Positions 26,193-40,264 are shown, counted from the stretch's first letter. The stretch: DNA of 64,000 nucleotides from Mugil cephalus (GCF_022458985.1 NC_061781.1:18259001-18323000); one strand, 5' to 3'. The notes: generated by a model from the letters alone, not told the origin. Program-made: numbers and translations.

Positions 26193-27615
26193 CGCAAATT
26201 CCACTCAAGAAATTGAATTTGTGCGTTAAAGTGACTGGAATCTGCACATTGCAGGGTCAGATAAGGTGAACGTGACTGCTGTCAGCTGTAACCTGCATTC
26301 ATGTTAAATGTAGAAACAGAATAAGATCAAATTCATACAGAAAGTATTAATGTGCCTGTGAGTAATTCAGTAATTCAATACATAACCTAAGCCGAATCAT
26401 TCCCCTTCCCTTCCTAAAATAGAAAAGAAAAAAAGGGGGAGTAATTCAATACAATTATATTTTTATAACACCAAGAACAATCAAAATTTCCCCAAGACTC
26501 TTTATATAACACAAAGCCAGCAAACCCAGAGACAGTGGACTAAAGCAATGGAGGGGGGCGATAAAAAATTAAAAGAAAATCTCTATTAACAGGAATAAAC
26601 TTGCAGCTCAGCTGAAATATCATTCATTTTAAATCTAAATAAATAGCGCGCACTGCAACCTGAGTATGTTGACATATCATGACTAAAATGTTCACATGAT
26701 TGTACAGATTCATACAATATAAATACTGAAGCTGTATAATGTATATTTTTGAGGTATGGTCATCTGTTAAAACGTGCTATATCTCAAAAAGTAAATAATT
26801 AGATATTAGATATTTATATATAAAAAGTGTTCGCTGTTGAGCAAATTTGTGTATCTTACAAAGTGAATGACTTGCAATGGTTAGAAAACTGGTACAAAAT
26901 GAGAAATTAAGCATCTTATTGTCTACTACTACTACTACTAAAAGTAGTAGTAGTACTACTAAAAAAAAACGATTTGCCGTGTGGTTAAAATGCCAGTTAA
27001 AGGGTTAAGATGGCATATAAGTGTAATGTCACTTGCCTGAGGAACCTCATTTTAACTACTTCTGATAACAGAAACCATAGGATAGAAATTAAAAACTTAA
27101 GCCTCTGAACTGTAAATCAGAGTATTAAATTATACCTGTCACATGGAACATTCTTCCCCAGAACGGCTACACACTTGTAAAAAAAAAAACTTCCAGCTCA
27201 TAAAGCCACAGCTCTCCAGGCCATAAGTTCCCATTCACACCGAGGCGTCATGTTCAATATCCATCTTGTTTAACAGTTCAGCTTCTAGAAACAAATTGTG
27301 CTGATCAGTTTACATAGCACCTCCGCCCCGTCCATATTTACTCCTACAATAAACCTAATTACATTTGAGTCCCTGATAATAGTGACTGTGTTTAAAAAGT
27401 GTTAATTCCCAACATTCCTCCAATTTGGATGTGGATGGCCCCTAATTAAAGCACACACTGCAAGTTAAACCTTTAAATATAACTGTAACTTGACCATGAT
27501 TTGATAAACACCTAACGTCCAAATGTGCAGCATATGGACATAGCAATGCTTCTGAGGCCCACTGTGTGAAATCACAGCTTATTTCACAAAGAGTCAAGAC
27601 TCAGATGAGCCTTCC

Positions 27616-27634
27616 CATCACCAGGGGGCAGAGC
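27616..27634 (+). promoter_or_regulatory. Candidate CTCF binding site
   Basis: CATCACCAGGGGGCAGAGC matches the 14-base vertebrate CTCF core at all positions but the first. It lies in the nck2-fhl2 intergenic region, where a domain boundary would be plausible. Occupancy is inferred from the motif only. Confidence 0.55.
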
Positions 27635-29324
27635 ATCCATGGGCAGAAAGGAGCTCCCCATAATTATCCGCGGCTACGCAGGCAGCCTTCACCATGTCAT
27701 TAGTATAAAGTCCGGATATGAAAATAATCAATTAAGTGGTGAACTTTTCCCACACACCACCGTACGAGCAGGCAGGCAGGCACAAACGATTCAATTTAAT
27801 TAGAAGGCAGTTAGATGAATAACGACAAGCACATGCTTATTTGGTTAAGGGGGTAAAGTGGAAAGTGCTGAGGTCCGTGTTTACCCTACTGGACTTGCAG
27901 TTATTGGATTTCACGGCTGGATTTCAAATCACATAAAAAAGCATAGAGAACAACAGGGGTGAGTATTCAAATCTGCTTGAAAAAAAAAAGAGGAAAAAAC
28001 ATCTGCATGCCTTGTCTTGCATAACTTTCTGCTCCTAAGCCGGAGGCAAAGCTTGACGTATTAATCAGGACCTGTCAGCGCGGCGTCTGCCACGGCCATA
28101 ACCAGGATGTCTTCCATTTCAGATCCACGCCCCTCATATTCACGCTGAGTGACTGGTGAGACCCCTGCAGCTGAGCAGAGCTACAGTTACAGTGCTGATG
28201 AAACTAGATGTTTATTTTGGTAGGAAGGCGCCCGTCTTTAAGTCCCCCTGACTGGAAGTGATGATGCATGTGATGAACCAGCAGCTCCCGTGCTATGTCT
28301 GCTATTTTTCGCCCTCCAGCCCCAGTGAAATGTGACTCTGATAAATGTAGATTATGTGTACGATAAGAATTAGCATATCACATGATTTATTTAACTTATT
28401 CCTATTATCTATGTGTACCTTAACATTTTATCTGATATATCCATAGATAATCCAATGTTCTGTTGGATTCGTAGAAATAATAAAGATGGAGTACGTGTCA
28501 AAACTCCCTATTGGCCAAGGCATACACAGGGATAAGGAAACGGGCAGTGCCAACCCATATGTTTACAACAGGGGTGGAGCTGTGGTATGCACAGCACATA
28601 CTTCTGTGAGACCCCGTCGTGAGGACATCCATGTGAACTTTTGACATGACCTGGCTGCTTGGATGTGAACGGCCTTTGTTGGCCGACGAATTGCAAGATT
28701 TGATTTCATTTTCGAATTTCACTCACCAAAAAACTGCACCAAACCTTTGGCTTATATTTCAGTAAGTTGAATTTACGGCAGGAGGAGAACATTTTGTTGT
28801 TTGAAACGGCGCCTGCTTTCCTGAGAGCGGTGCTCGGCCACAGCAGCTATGATGTCACTTCCTACAATCAAATTATTCTAAATGGATAAAAAAAAAAGAA
28901 AGAAAGGATTTAGAATGAAACCATGCAGCAATGTGATACAATCCAAGTCAAACAACAGAATCCATCTTTGAGAAAAGTTATTTGAAATGCACTTAATATT
29001 TTCATTTGACTCATGTTGCATCCGCTAGACATCCGCTTACTTTTACAGTTCAAAGACATGCACAAATGATTAATTATTTTGACTAAATAAATGCATATAT
29101 GTAATATTTCTGTTTCATTGGTTTGATTGGGTTCTTTTTTATCTACTGTCAGGACTTTCTGTTGATGTTTTGAATCATTTTTATGCTGAAATGTACTTAT
29201 GGCACTGTACATCTTAGTGTACGGAGTATAAATGAACAGTATGAACTTTGAGGAGGATTCATGTAGTTGTGTGCTCAGTCTCAGTGAATGGCAGCCATTG
29301 TACAGAGGCAGACGTGATATAATT

Positions 29325-29350
29325 TAAAGGTCCGATGTGTAGGACTTAAG
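29325..29350. repeat. Short dispersed fish repeat end (TAAAGGTCCGATGTGTAGGA)
   Basis: This short segment resembles, from memory, the start of a repeat common in teleost genomes. The rest of the element is not clear. Confidence 0.3.
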
Positions 29351-29811
29351 GGCAGATGAGGACACAGGCGTTTCTGATTGGAGAAACCGGGTTTTATGTA
29401 CCCATTAAATGCAAAACAGACAACAAAAAAACAATTCAATAACAAACTTAAAAAGGTGTAAAAGAAGTCAGTGAATATAACTACTAATATAACTTTATTG
29501 ACCTCAACTGAACTAGGTGTAAACTGAATAAACTCAGTCACTCTTAAATTCCCCCTTCCCACCTCCTGTTCACCAAGACACTCAAAAACATAGAAACAAA
29601 AACGAATATAACAAACCCTGCAAATAACCTCACAAAGGTAATGTGTGCACGCCATACAGTGTGCAACTATGTAGTTAAACGTAAACGAAAACTAGAATTA
29701 AGCACTGGAAAAACAAACTAATGGTGAATGGGCTGTGGTGAAGTGTGAAGTCTGTGTCCAAGAACGATGTTAATGTAATTACTCTGTTGGGCACAGAGAG
29801 TGTATATAAAG

Positions 29812-30003
29812 ATTCATTCATTTTCTGAAAACACTTGTCCTCTGAAGAGCCGGCTGGAGCCTATCCCAGCTGTCATTAGGTGAGAGGCGCGTACACCCTG
29901 GACTGGGTGCCAGTCAATCTCAGGGCTAACACAGTGAGACAGACAACCATTCAGAAATACACCTACAGTCAATTTAGAATGACCGATTAACCTAACAAGC
30001 AAG
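29812..30003. repeat. Dispersed fish repeat (GGAGCCTATCCCAGCTGTC type)
   Basis: The segments TTCATTCATTTTCTGA, GGAGCCTATCCCAGCTGTC, GTACACCCTGGACTGGGTGC and CAATTTAGAATGACC occur in the order that I remember from an abundant teleost interspersed repeat. The copy is diverged and non-coding. Confidence 0.65.
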
Positions 30004-33000
30004 TGAAGCCAAAAATGATGGGATATGGGTGTGGCCATCACGTGTCTTGTGACCTACATGTCAATACATAAAGGCAGTGATACAAATTAAAGATAACTGA
30101 AAAATATATAATGGCTCCAACAGGCAGCTTTAAAGGACCAGAGAGCAGAGATGGGATCAGGTCACTCATGTGCAAGTCTCAAGTAAGTCTTTTTCTGTCT
30201 TACCTGCAGGATCCAGTCTTAACAACAGATATTAGTAACTGTCAAATAATACTAACGGCCAATATATCCTGTTTAAAAAGTATGACATTTTAATTGGTGA
30301 TATATTCAGTAAAATACACAGAATCAAACAACAAAATACACAAATCAATTTAAAAACTAAAAACAACTCTTTCCATGGTCGGCTGAATATATTTCCATAG
30401 CCTGGAGGTACTGAGAAATTGCAGGCTGTGAAGAATCAGTGCAGACTTTTCTGGCCTTTTCATACTCTGTAAATCTGCCAAACAGAAGCGAAAACAAGAA
30501 TGGGACGAAAAACGAATGAGTTCTTTGTGGCTTAAACGTGGTTTTATCTGTAAACTTATTACCGCATTAAACCACACTTACTTAATTTATTGTGTTTTAT
30601 AACCATATTTATTGTTTTAAAACTATATTTAATTAACTCTGTGTTTCCCAACCTCTCGACCCGTGGTACACATAAGCTCATAAACTCACAAGAGTCATAA
30701 TCTAACTATATTACCTACTATGTTAACTAATAGGGTAATATTAGCTAATTTACAAGCACGTTTCCGGTCATATGAGTAGTTTTTAAAGCCAACAGCAATG
30801 ACATTTAGCACCTTTCCTGTAAGGTGGGTAGGTAGAGTGATAGGGAGGGATGATTGACAGGGTTGTCATCCAATCAGTACAACACTATTGCCGGCGTGCA
30901 CTCGCATACAATATTACATGCTAGAGCAGGGTTTTCCAAACTACTGCCCGCTGGCCAACTGCAGCCCACCATTCATTTTTAATAGGCCCGTATCAGTCTA
31001 AAAATATAATGGACTACAACCCACACATAATATTTGTGCTTAACTGTGTTGTACTTCTTAGTTTGAACACATATCTTCAATCTTGCGAAGAGACGCAAGA
31101 TTGAGTACAATGTTTACGAAGAATCAGGCTTCACCTCCTACACTAACCACGTTTACATGGAGACTTATTTTCTCATTTCGACTGAAACCAACAGGTCAGC
31201 TGTTTACATATGAGGTGATCTATACCGATCTTACGTTTACATGTAGCTGCTTTCAATCGGAACGGCCGTTTTACAGACACGTCACATGTGCAAATCGATG
31301 AAAACATCATGTGACTGATCATATCCACCTTTGCTATTGTGTTGTTTAGCCTTTTAGTAGCCAGTCTTCAAGGTGTCCCAGTGGTTCCGAATTTACACCG
31401 CACATTACCTACCATAATTCTCGTAACACAGAGGTCCTCCGATAAAACTAATCCAGTGCAAATCAACATCTCTGTGATTTATGTATTTTTTTTACTTTTT
31501 CTCAACTTTTGTTTGATTTGCGCCTTTTTTCTGCCTCTTGTCATTTAAGTATTATGAAAGATGTGCTATAAATCAAAGGTTGGACAGAGGTTACAGCAAA
31601 AAAAGTTGAGATGATGCTGAACTATTTTGCCCGTTTAGACGGATGAAATCATTAAATCAACCGTTAATGTGTTCATTAGCAAAGGTGGCGCTGATTTAAA
31701 TACCACCAGATCATTGGTAATTTCTTCCCCGGGATAAATACTATCAAAAATATATTTTTATAAACCATTATAATTTGCAAAGTAATTGAAACTGTCTCTG
31801 ATATGCAGTGGAGTGAGATGGAAAGTAGCAGAGCCATAATAACTAAATGTGAATTTGAGAAAAACAGTTTGTCACGTGTGAATGCGCCACATGAAACACA
31901 GACTAAGGGGGTAATATCTGAATCATAGGACGTACTCAGGTAAAATTAATCCCATGCTAATACAATATTTAGATTGAGGACCAATGATCAACAGCCGTCT
32001 CTGTGACGTCCTTCACATCTCAACCACTAAACTTACCACAGACCTGCCAGCTGTCCTTCAGACCGAAGCGCAGCATCACTGCTCCCACTGAGTTCAACAT
32101 TCTGCCCATTACAGGTGAGTTAAAAATATACACACAGCTTTCATGTGTTAATAAACCCAACTACTTAATAAATTCAGTTAATTAAAGTAGACGATGTTCA
32201 TGTGCAATTAGAGACAGTTTACCTCACGTCTAGTGAATGGCTCAGTCCTTTGTATATTGTTCTGTATGTGGCCCTAAGGAAAAAAAGTTTGGACATACCT
32301 AGGCTATAGATTTTTTTTTTTTATCTTATATTTAAACTGAAAACAGGAAATGAACAACAATCAAGTCATTCAACTCATGATGTCTCAAGTTTTAAGCTTC
32401 CAGGTCCAATTTGAGTCTCAAGTTTCTTCTTATTTTTTTGTCAACTCAAGTCACAAGTAATCCAAACAGTGGCACGCGTCCCCATCTCTGCCAGATAGAC
32501 AGAACTAGAAGTTGCACGAACACAGCGCTAAGACTGCATCCCATAGTCAACTTGTAAGCGTTAACTGCAGCTCTAATGCTTCTTGCTACATCTTCGAAAC
32601 ATGTCGCCAACTATCACAGATTAAAAACTACTTTGCAGAAACTGGACACTGAGTGGAAGCCTATGAACACATGTAGAACCTTCACAACATAAATGGCGAA
32701 TGAAAATGAACTTTGTTGCAGAAAAGAGCACAGATGACATTAAGATAAAATGAACAAAATAACTCTTGACTGGATACAATCAATTTAAGGGACTGTGTAC
32801 TGTCTTAACATAGTTAAGAGCCAAAGAAATAGTTCAATGGCTTTCAGTAAATTCTTTATGTGTTTTTAATTTTTTGAGTAAATCCATGCATGAAATTATA
32901 CATTATAATTAAATTCCGTTCATTCTTACTGACTCACTCTGACATTTATGATTGAAACAAGCCTTGAAGCAATGGAGGACTTGAGTTGCAGACAGTAAGG

Positions 33001-36000
33001 GGCTCGCTGTAAGGCAAAGCATGTTCTGAAGTTTTCAGTTGCACAGTGGGGCAGCTGTGTCACACAGCAGAACAGGCATAATTAGTTTAGAGAAAATTTC
33101 ACAATTTTCCGAGGAAACTGTCTGGATTCCAGGACGCTTGTTTTTTGGACTTTTCAAAGAGATCCTTTGAGACACATGAAAACGACACAGAGTACCTTCA
33201 CATGATTCCACTCGCGCAACAAAGACAGCTGATACATCAAGACAGATTCTCTTTAAAACCCCTGTTTATGCTTTAAGGCAGAGATCAAAATGTAATTTCA
33301 AGTTATTACTTTTAAAAGTTAAAAAGATTTAGCGAACACAAATGAATATATGTGAAATGAAATGAAGTTAAGACAGTTCTTATCTTTTCAAGTCAATCAA
33401 TGAAACTGTATCCGATTCAGATAAAAAAAATCCAAAACTAATCAGTGTCAATGGTTTATCTCTAATATGGTATGAGGCCTTATTGTTGATTGGCCCAAAC
33501 AGTTACAGAACTACAGAAACAGAGGTAGATGTTCTGTTAAAGCAGAGGCGACACGTTAATGTCTAGTGAAACTAAGTTAGGAATGCAGATATGCAGCGGG
33601 TTACACACGGCAACCCTGTGAGTTTTCTGAGAGTCACGTTTCTGCTGTTAAGAGAATAACACTGAAATTGACCAACAGCAACAAATTCACTACTGCAAGA
33701 TGCAGCATGAAGCATGAAGAAGTCTTCAACAACAAACCCACAAGATAAACCAAGTCTACTCATTATTTACTCATTATTGACTTACATTCAGATTCATTTA
33801 GTAGTTACATTCAGTTTTAAAAATAAAGAGCAAAGCTAAAATAAAAGCGACATTTCTGAAATTTTGATGAAGTACAACGGCGCTTTGTACGTTTCCATTG
33901 AGAGGTGTTTTGCGAATGAGCCGTAACTCTCGTAAACTCTCGCGATATCCCATAGTACTCGTAAATTCTCGTCACGCGAGACTTCACTTTGATGAAACAG
34001 ACTTTAAACAAACTGGTCACATGTCCCCCTGCTTCATGTCAGAATTGCGGACAAAGTGTTTCCATTGCACTGTTGCACTAAACTGTTATTGATAAGTTTG
34101 AAAAACCGCATCATGAGAGCGTAAAAATGTCTTACCGATGGTTTAGCGAGGTTTTTCAAAATGTAGGTGCTTCTATTACCAGATTTTATTGCGATATTTG
34201 GGTTTTACGCATTTCTAGGAGTAATGAAACAGCAACAGACATTAGACATGACCTAAAAGAAATGGCAAAGCTTCCTGTAACACTGACAACGGCCTTGTTC
34301 TATTCAAGAGTCTCAGTAATCTCTGACAGTGTGGAACCGAGCCAGTGTCGATATGTACCCAGGCAATACGTAGTGCACATTTTATTTACAGCTTGTCACT
34401 GTGTCTTCTGCCGAAAAGAGCTGTCATCACCGCGTCGTGGACAATTGTGCCACCGCTTAGCTCAGATTAATAAAAATGAATGGCGTAGTGACGGATGACA
34501 AATCTTTGAGCAGAACAAAAGACCTTTGGTGTCAGATTTGCCAAATGTCGTCAAGTCTATCGGCTGTCGGACGCAGTTGGTTCTCAGCTGCCACCACATT
34601 AGCAAACTCGAGGGAGAGAGAGCTTGGTGCTAGCTGTCACCATATCAGCTGTCTTTGCTCACAACAGACGAAATTAGTAAGATAAACGTAGCCAGAGACA
34701 GAGTGGCCCAGTTGTTATCCGGTAGGTGAGGCCACAGCGATATACTGTATTACCGTCTAGAGTGAACTGAAACGACAGAGAAATTAATTAGTCTCTGGCT
34801 TTCCGCTGAATCTAATTCAATAGAGCTGGCATTTTCAGTGGGAGAGGAAGGCATTTAACCTTTAGACGGACAAGCAGTTTCCCAAAATAGGTGTGTACAA
34901 GCATTTTTAACTTCACTAATGAGTGCATTTAAGATGTTTTCTATGGGATGAGAGTGAAAACGTAACCTCAGGAACAAGATCCAAGTGAGATCAAATTAGT
35001 TTTCCACCTAATAACAAAAAGAGCACCACGGGTCATTCTAAGCAGAAAGTGTTCGAAAGTGTTCAGAAAGTCAATGCCAGGAGGCAAATAAGCTTTGATT
35101 CAGTTTGAAGATGATAGTAAAAGATAATCACAATTTGCCCTTTGAAGTATAAAATTCGTCATAATGCGTAAATTGATGGACAGAACGTCAAAACATGTTT
35201 ATTTATCTACGATTCACCAAAGATGAAGACAGACAGACGGAGAGATTGTAGATATTAGCTAGATAGTAGGGAGAAGACGAATGAATTTCACACAGAATAG
35301 ATGGCGCTTTACAACAAACTGCAGCTTTCGTGACCTTCAAGATCATCATAAGTCGTGGCACAATTCAAACAGGAAACAAACAACATTTGTCTCACCAGGA
35401 GAGATGAAAGGCGGTGATCATTTAGCTGGCGGAAAACTGTAAAATAATCAGAGAGAAACTTTATCTATCTAAATAAAGAGCCAGGTCACTGCTGGGGTCG
35501 AAACATCCCAGTAATCTCTGCAGGGCTTTGCCGTCTGGGAACACAACACCAGGCTAAATGACGGGGGATTTGCTGTGTCATATATAGAACCACATCACTG
35601 GCACCAAGTGAAGGAAGAGTGAAAATGAGTAGGTTTTTAATCATTGTCATCGATGCAAATGTGACGACCAGGACACTCTTGACAGACAAGTGCAAGAGTT
35701 ATGTTGGGTTTTTTTTACTGGTTATTGCAGTTTTACATCCTCCAATATCATATCACTACGGTCACCGCAGTATAACTATCTCCCTGACAAATACACAATT
35801 TTTTGGTCCCAATGTACTTTACCAGTGATATGGTTAACCCAGACACTAAACTTTTGTAAGGACATGTTTTTTTTTTTTTTTCAAGATAGTCTGGATAGTT
35901 CTTTCTTATCCACCACATGAACATTCCTCATTTCATTCAATCTCTCAAAAAAATTGAGGATAATGCCTTCCCTCATTTTTTTTTTGTTCACTTGTTGAAT

Positions 36001-36919
36001 CCATAAAAGAGTCATATGCTGCCATTTGAGCTTCATTATGGAATTTCCAATACACAACACGAATCATAACCAAAAAAAAAAAAAAAAAAAAAACTCAGTA
36101 ATTTCTGTGAATAAAATTATGTGTCCTTATTTGAGGACAGATCTTGGAGCCTTATTCTGAAGCTTCGGATTCACAAAGTTCCTCCATCTTTAGCATAATT
36201 ATATTTAGCCACAATCCTCCTTTTCCTCCATGTTTGGAGCTTATTCTATAGTCAGTCACAAATAAGTACTTTATTGAGTTAATTCATGTTTGTGGTTTGC
36301 ACTCTACTGTTGACATTTGGTATTATTTAAAGAAACAGCAACATCTTATTTCCTGCACTGTCGTGCACTGAAATGAGATACAATTGGAAAATGTAATATA
36401 GGACACTAAGGTATCTGAAGCATTTTTCTGCTCCTAAAGTAAACATTCCTTGTTTAATGTCCTTACAGCTGACCTATACTGTAGGTAAACGTAGCGTTTT
36501 TCCGAAGTCAAAATCTGCAGAAACACCTTCAGGGAATTTCTTCAAATTTGGCAACAATATCGTCTTGCACTCAAGGATGACATGTTTAGATGTTGGGGGT
36601 GAAAGGTCAATGTTCAAGGTAATTTTGACCCCACAAAACAACTTAATCATGACAATATTGCCTATGGCATAAGATATTTTATATCCATGAGGTAAATGGA
36701 ACTGCGTTTCCTTTAAAGTCTTCACTTCCTACTGTAGAGACATAAATGTAAATTAAATTTTGACTGGCTGGTTGGTCTGTTTGTAAAGGAACACCACAGA
36801 TTGCATAGTACTGTCTGGATTATTAAAGTAACAATGTTTTGACAAGTAAACTGTGTTTTCTAACTTTCTTGCTGAGGGATAAATAAAGAGATGGCTCCAA
36901 CACTCACATGTCATGTAGA

Positions 36920-37310
36920 TACACCGATCTGCCAAAACATAAAAACCACCGACAAGAGAAGTGAATAACATTGACCTTTTTGTGACAGTACAACGTTCTA
37001 ATGGGAAACTTTTGCTCTTGCCATGTTCATGTAGATGTTTCTTAGACATGTACCACCCACCTAGACCAGACTCTCACCCTATAGCAATGACAGTGACTTT
37101 GATGCAGCAGCCTGACACCGGCAAATAGATCATCATAAAAACTGGTGCAGTGGAACAAGCCTGATCCACAGAGGACCCTCCCCTCAACCCACAGGACCCA
37201 AAGACCCCCACTAACAACATGGTGTTAGCAGACACCACAGGACACCCTCAGAACAAGGGAGACCTATACACAATATCAGGAAGGTGGTCATAATGTTATG
37301 CCTGGGCACT
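36920..37310 (-). mobile_element. Inverted-end dispersed repeat, copy 4 (reverse orientation)
   Basis: The interior reads as the complement of copies 1-3, for example CCACCCACCTAGACCAGACT and CAAGCCTGATCCACAGAGGA. The ends are ACACCGATCTGCCAAAACAT and GGTCATAATGTTATGCCTGG. Confidence 0.75.
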
Positions 37311-38679
37311 TTATAACTTTCTCAAGTGTCTCCATATGCTTCCACAGCAAATGCCATCAGCAAATACCCTCAACTGACTGTAGTAATTATGATGATAGCA
37401 ATCAAAAGTGGCTTTGCTATAGCAACAAAAACCTCTAATGCAAGGTTGGGTTGGAAGAGTGGATTGACCTCATTTTCCATTTTCAAACATTTAATGGAAA
37501 GGTTTAAAGGTGATCTTTAATGTCTACTGCTGCAGCTTCACTTTAGGTCATTCCTAGAGGTAAGGAGCTGTAGTCCATCGTTAAGGTCAATGGACGTAAA
37601 GGATGCTGGATAAATTGGTGACATGGACTAGCTAGCTGCTTCCTGTCTTCAAGCTCAACTAAGCTAACGGGCTGTTGACTGGAGCTTTATGTTTACATCA
37701 TACCAAGACTGTGGCAGTCTTAAACTGGCTTCTGCTTTACAGTTGCTACCCTATTCCCTCGGTGGGATCCCTTAATGATTCTATCTTTAACAGTTCTAGC
37801 CGCTCATTAGACACCTCCATCATGATACCGCAGGTCGTCCAACGTCAATTGTTGGGATCCATTTCGACCGGTTTGACGAGCAGTGCAGTGAAGTTCTTCC
37901 AGAGGATCATGTTGGATCTTGGATGACCCAGTGAAATTCCAGTGCAATTGGTTGTTGAGGCATTAATGATTAACGGTCCACTGGTGATGATGGGGTCTGC
38001 CTGGCTTGACCTTTCCACATGGCTGTATTTGCAGCAGAGGTAAGCACCAGGCTTTAGCATCATGTTAGCCACGCAGTGCCCGGACAGCTGCACCTTTATC
38101 CCCCGGCCTTAGCAGCTGAGGTGTTCGTCTTGGTCCAGAGAACGCAGAGTGCACGATGGGGTTTGCCAGCTAAATATATGGAGGAAGGGGAGTCTTGGGC
38201 ATTGTTTCCATAAATTGTCCACTGAGGTATCATTTTGACTGCATATCTGAAATTAAGTCAACTGAGTTGAATTATATTTCATTTATCGTTCATAGCCTGC
38301 AAGAGAAGAATGGAGAAGCCAGATTTTAAATCAGTGCTCAGATTTTATAGAGTTAAGCGTGCACCAAAAACAAACTGGATAGATGAATTAAAAATGCCAC
38401 ATGTCTATTAGGGGGGGCGAGTAATTAAATAAAATCTTTTCCCAGTCTTTAAATACTACACGATGTTCTTCTGTGCGACAAATTGTCATCTGACTTTAAT
38501 TTCACCTACAGCACTAGTCAAAACAACACAACTTCCTGTTTGTTCCAGCTTCCAATTTACAAAACATCCCCACAATAAAAATGTTAGCATATGCTAGTTT
38601 GTACCAGCTAAGGCCGACGGGAAGGCCATTTGTTTTGCAGAAATTTAATTTCCAAAGTCCCTCACTAGTGAGTCAGTGA

Positions 38680-38905
38680 ATCACGAACATTTCATGGCCA
38701 CCATGGTTGTCTCTGCCAAATTTCTAGGAAATCCCTCAAACAGTTGCTGGGATATGTCAATCGAAACCACAAATGTCAACCTAATGCTCGCGCTAGATTA
38801 AAAGTCATGGGATCACAAAGGCCCCTGCAGCTTATCCTGATAGCCTTTTTCAAAATTTCACAGCAATCTATTTCGGTAGTTTTTGATATATTTCCATGTG
38901 GAAGC
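38680..38905. repeat. Dispersed teleost repeat (CCACAAATGTCAACCT type)
   Basis: The segments CATTTCATGGCCACCATGGT, AAACCACAAATGTCAACCTA and AAGTCATGGGATCACAAAGG resemble a repeat that I recall as frequent in teleost intergenic DNA. It is degraded and non-coding. Confidence 0.5.
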
Positions 38906-39690
38906 GTCGGGCAGATGGACCAACTCTGAGCACATTTTATTCCGATAAACATCAGTGCGCGTAACAGCATAGAAACAACACACACGGACTGAATTAACAC
39001 TTTGAGCTCCTCATGGCGTGCTACAAATAGAGCACTTGAACCTTAGCAAAGCGCTGCTGACGTATTTTCCCACTGGAGAGTGTCCAGGGACCACCAGGTC
39101 GGGAAAACCTGCTTCAAAGATAGATGGAGTTAGAATGAGGAAAGAAAGAGTCAGGAATAGCCTGAGGGGTGATGTAGGGGCATGAGGGGGGGGCCCGCAG
39201 TGTGAACAAGAGAGCATGAGAGCGCAGAAAATAGTGCTAAAATTTTCTTGGAAACCATGCGGGTGTCTGTCATTAGCAGGCCTGGATACTGTATCCATCA
39301 CATTGGAAGTTTGGGACTGACTGTGTTGTCCCCCTGAGAGGAGAAATGTGGGGAGGCAGGGAGAGATGAGACATCCGAGTAGCGACGAATCTTTGACATT
39401 TGACCCCTGGCATCCTTTCCATCATATATAAAAGGCCATAGTATATTGTATGATTATGTAACAGCGCGCATGTGTGTGTTTGTGTGGAGTGTTGTTTGGT
39501 AAAGATAAGGGGTCTCTCATGCAAAGAAAGCAACGGCAGAGAAGCAGGAAGGCTTCTCTCCAGGAAGCTGGATAGGGAGGAATGATACGATAAGGCTGAT
39601 ATGAGAAGAATCTTGAGAAAGAAATATTTCAGCGAGCAAACAACTGAGTCAGTCAGTGAGTATGTGAGCGAGTGAACAGCAACTGACTGA

Positions 39691-39700
39691 CCTTAAAAGG
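39691..39700. promoter_or_regulatory. fhl2: CArG box (SRF site) upstream of fhl2
   Basis: CCTTAAAAGG is a perfect CC(A/T)6GG element. It lies about 75 bases before a TATA-like GTATTTATAG (39773-39782) and about 270 bases before a strong splice donor. Mammalian Fhl2 is a known target of serum response factor, so the site fits both position and biology. Confidence 0.65.
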
Positions 39701-39799
39701 CCACACGGTCGTGCCGGTGACTGAATGAGCTAGAGAAAGTGGGCCTCAGGGTTATCTCTGTGAGGTGCCGCTGTATTTATAGATCATCTCAAAAAAGAA

Positions 39800-39967
39800 T
39801 CCCTGCCCCCTTTTCGCCCCTGCCACCCTCTCCGTCAGCCCTCCCCTATTTTCAATTAGCCCTTGATGGGTGGAGTAATGCAATCAGGAGTAAGTACAGC
39901 TCGCGCGGAGCCTCCCCTCTCAGTCTGCACCAGACTCAGCACAGACACACACTCCTCAGATAGGAAG
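39800..39967 (+). other. fhl2: Probable non-coding exon 1 of fhl2
   Basis: A stretch downstream of CArG and TATA-like elements ends in GATAGGAAG followed by GTAAGAA, a strong donor. The first coding exon has an acceptor and a 19-base untranslated leader, so an upstream exon must exist. The 5' end is estimated from the TATA-like motif. Confidence 0.5.
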
Positions 39968-40264
39968 GTAAGAACCAGCTCCACTTAGCTGCTCCACTCT
40001 CCATGCCTTCATCCGTCCATCCTTCCTCCCATTCATCCTCTTCGCTGGTCTTCATCCACCAGTCTTCCATGCTCACTGATGCTCTGCCTCCCCACCCACC
40101 TGCTCGTGTTCTCCCTCTTTCCACCTGCACAGTGTCCTCACTATTTAACTACCTCCTTCCACCTCTTTCCGCCTTTTAGCAAATAACTGTATCACCTGTT
40201 TCTTTCCAAAAACATCTGCACATCTGTCGACCCCTCTTAATAAGAGTTCATTTCCACCTTTCAT

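Larger units (their letters stand above)
24136..39690. other. Intergenic region between nck2 and fhl2
   Basis: The two genes are transcribed away from each other, so this roughly 15-kb interval holds both upstream regions. I see no coding exon. It contains a GC-rich CRE patch (25.1 kb), two inverted-end repeat copies, other old repeats and a CTCF-type motif at 27.6 kb. The stretch 27590-27860 has mixed composition with several ATTA sites and looks like a possible conserved element. Confidence 0.5.

Noticed and set aside
37540..38170. Overlapping open frames on both strands near 37.7-38.1 kb
   Set aside because: I could not match them to a gene or a known transposon, and no splice or start context supports them.
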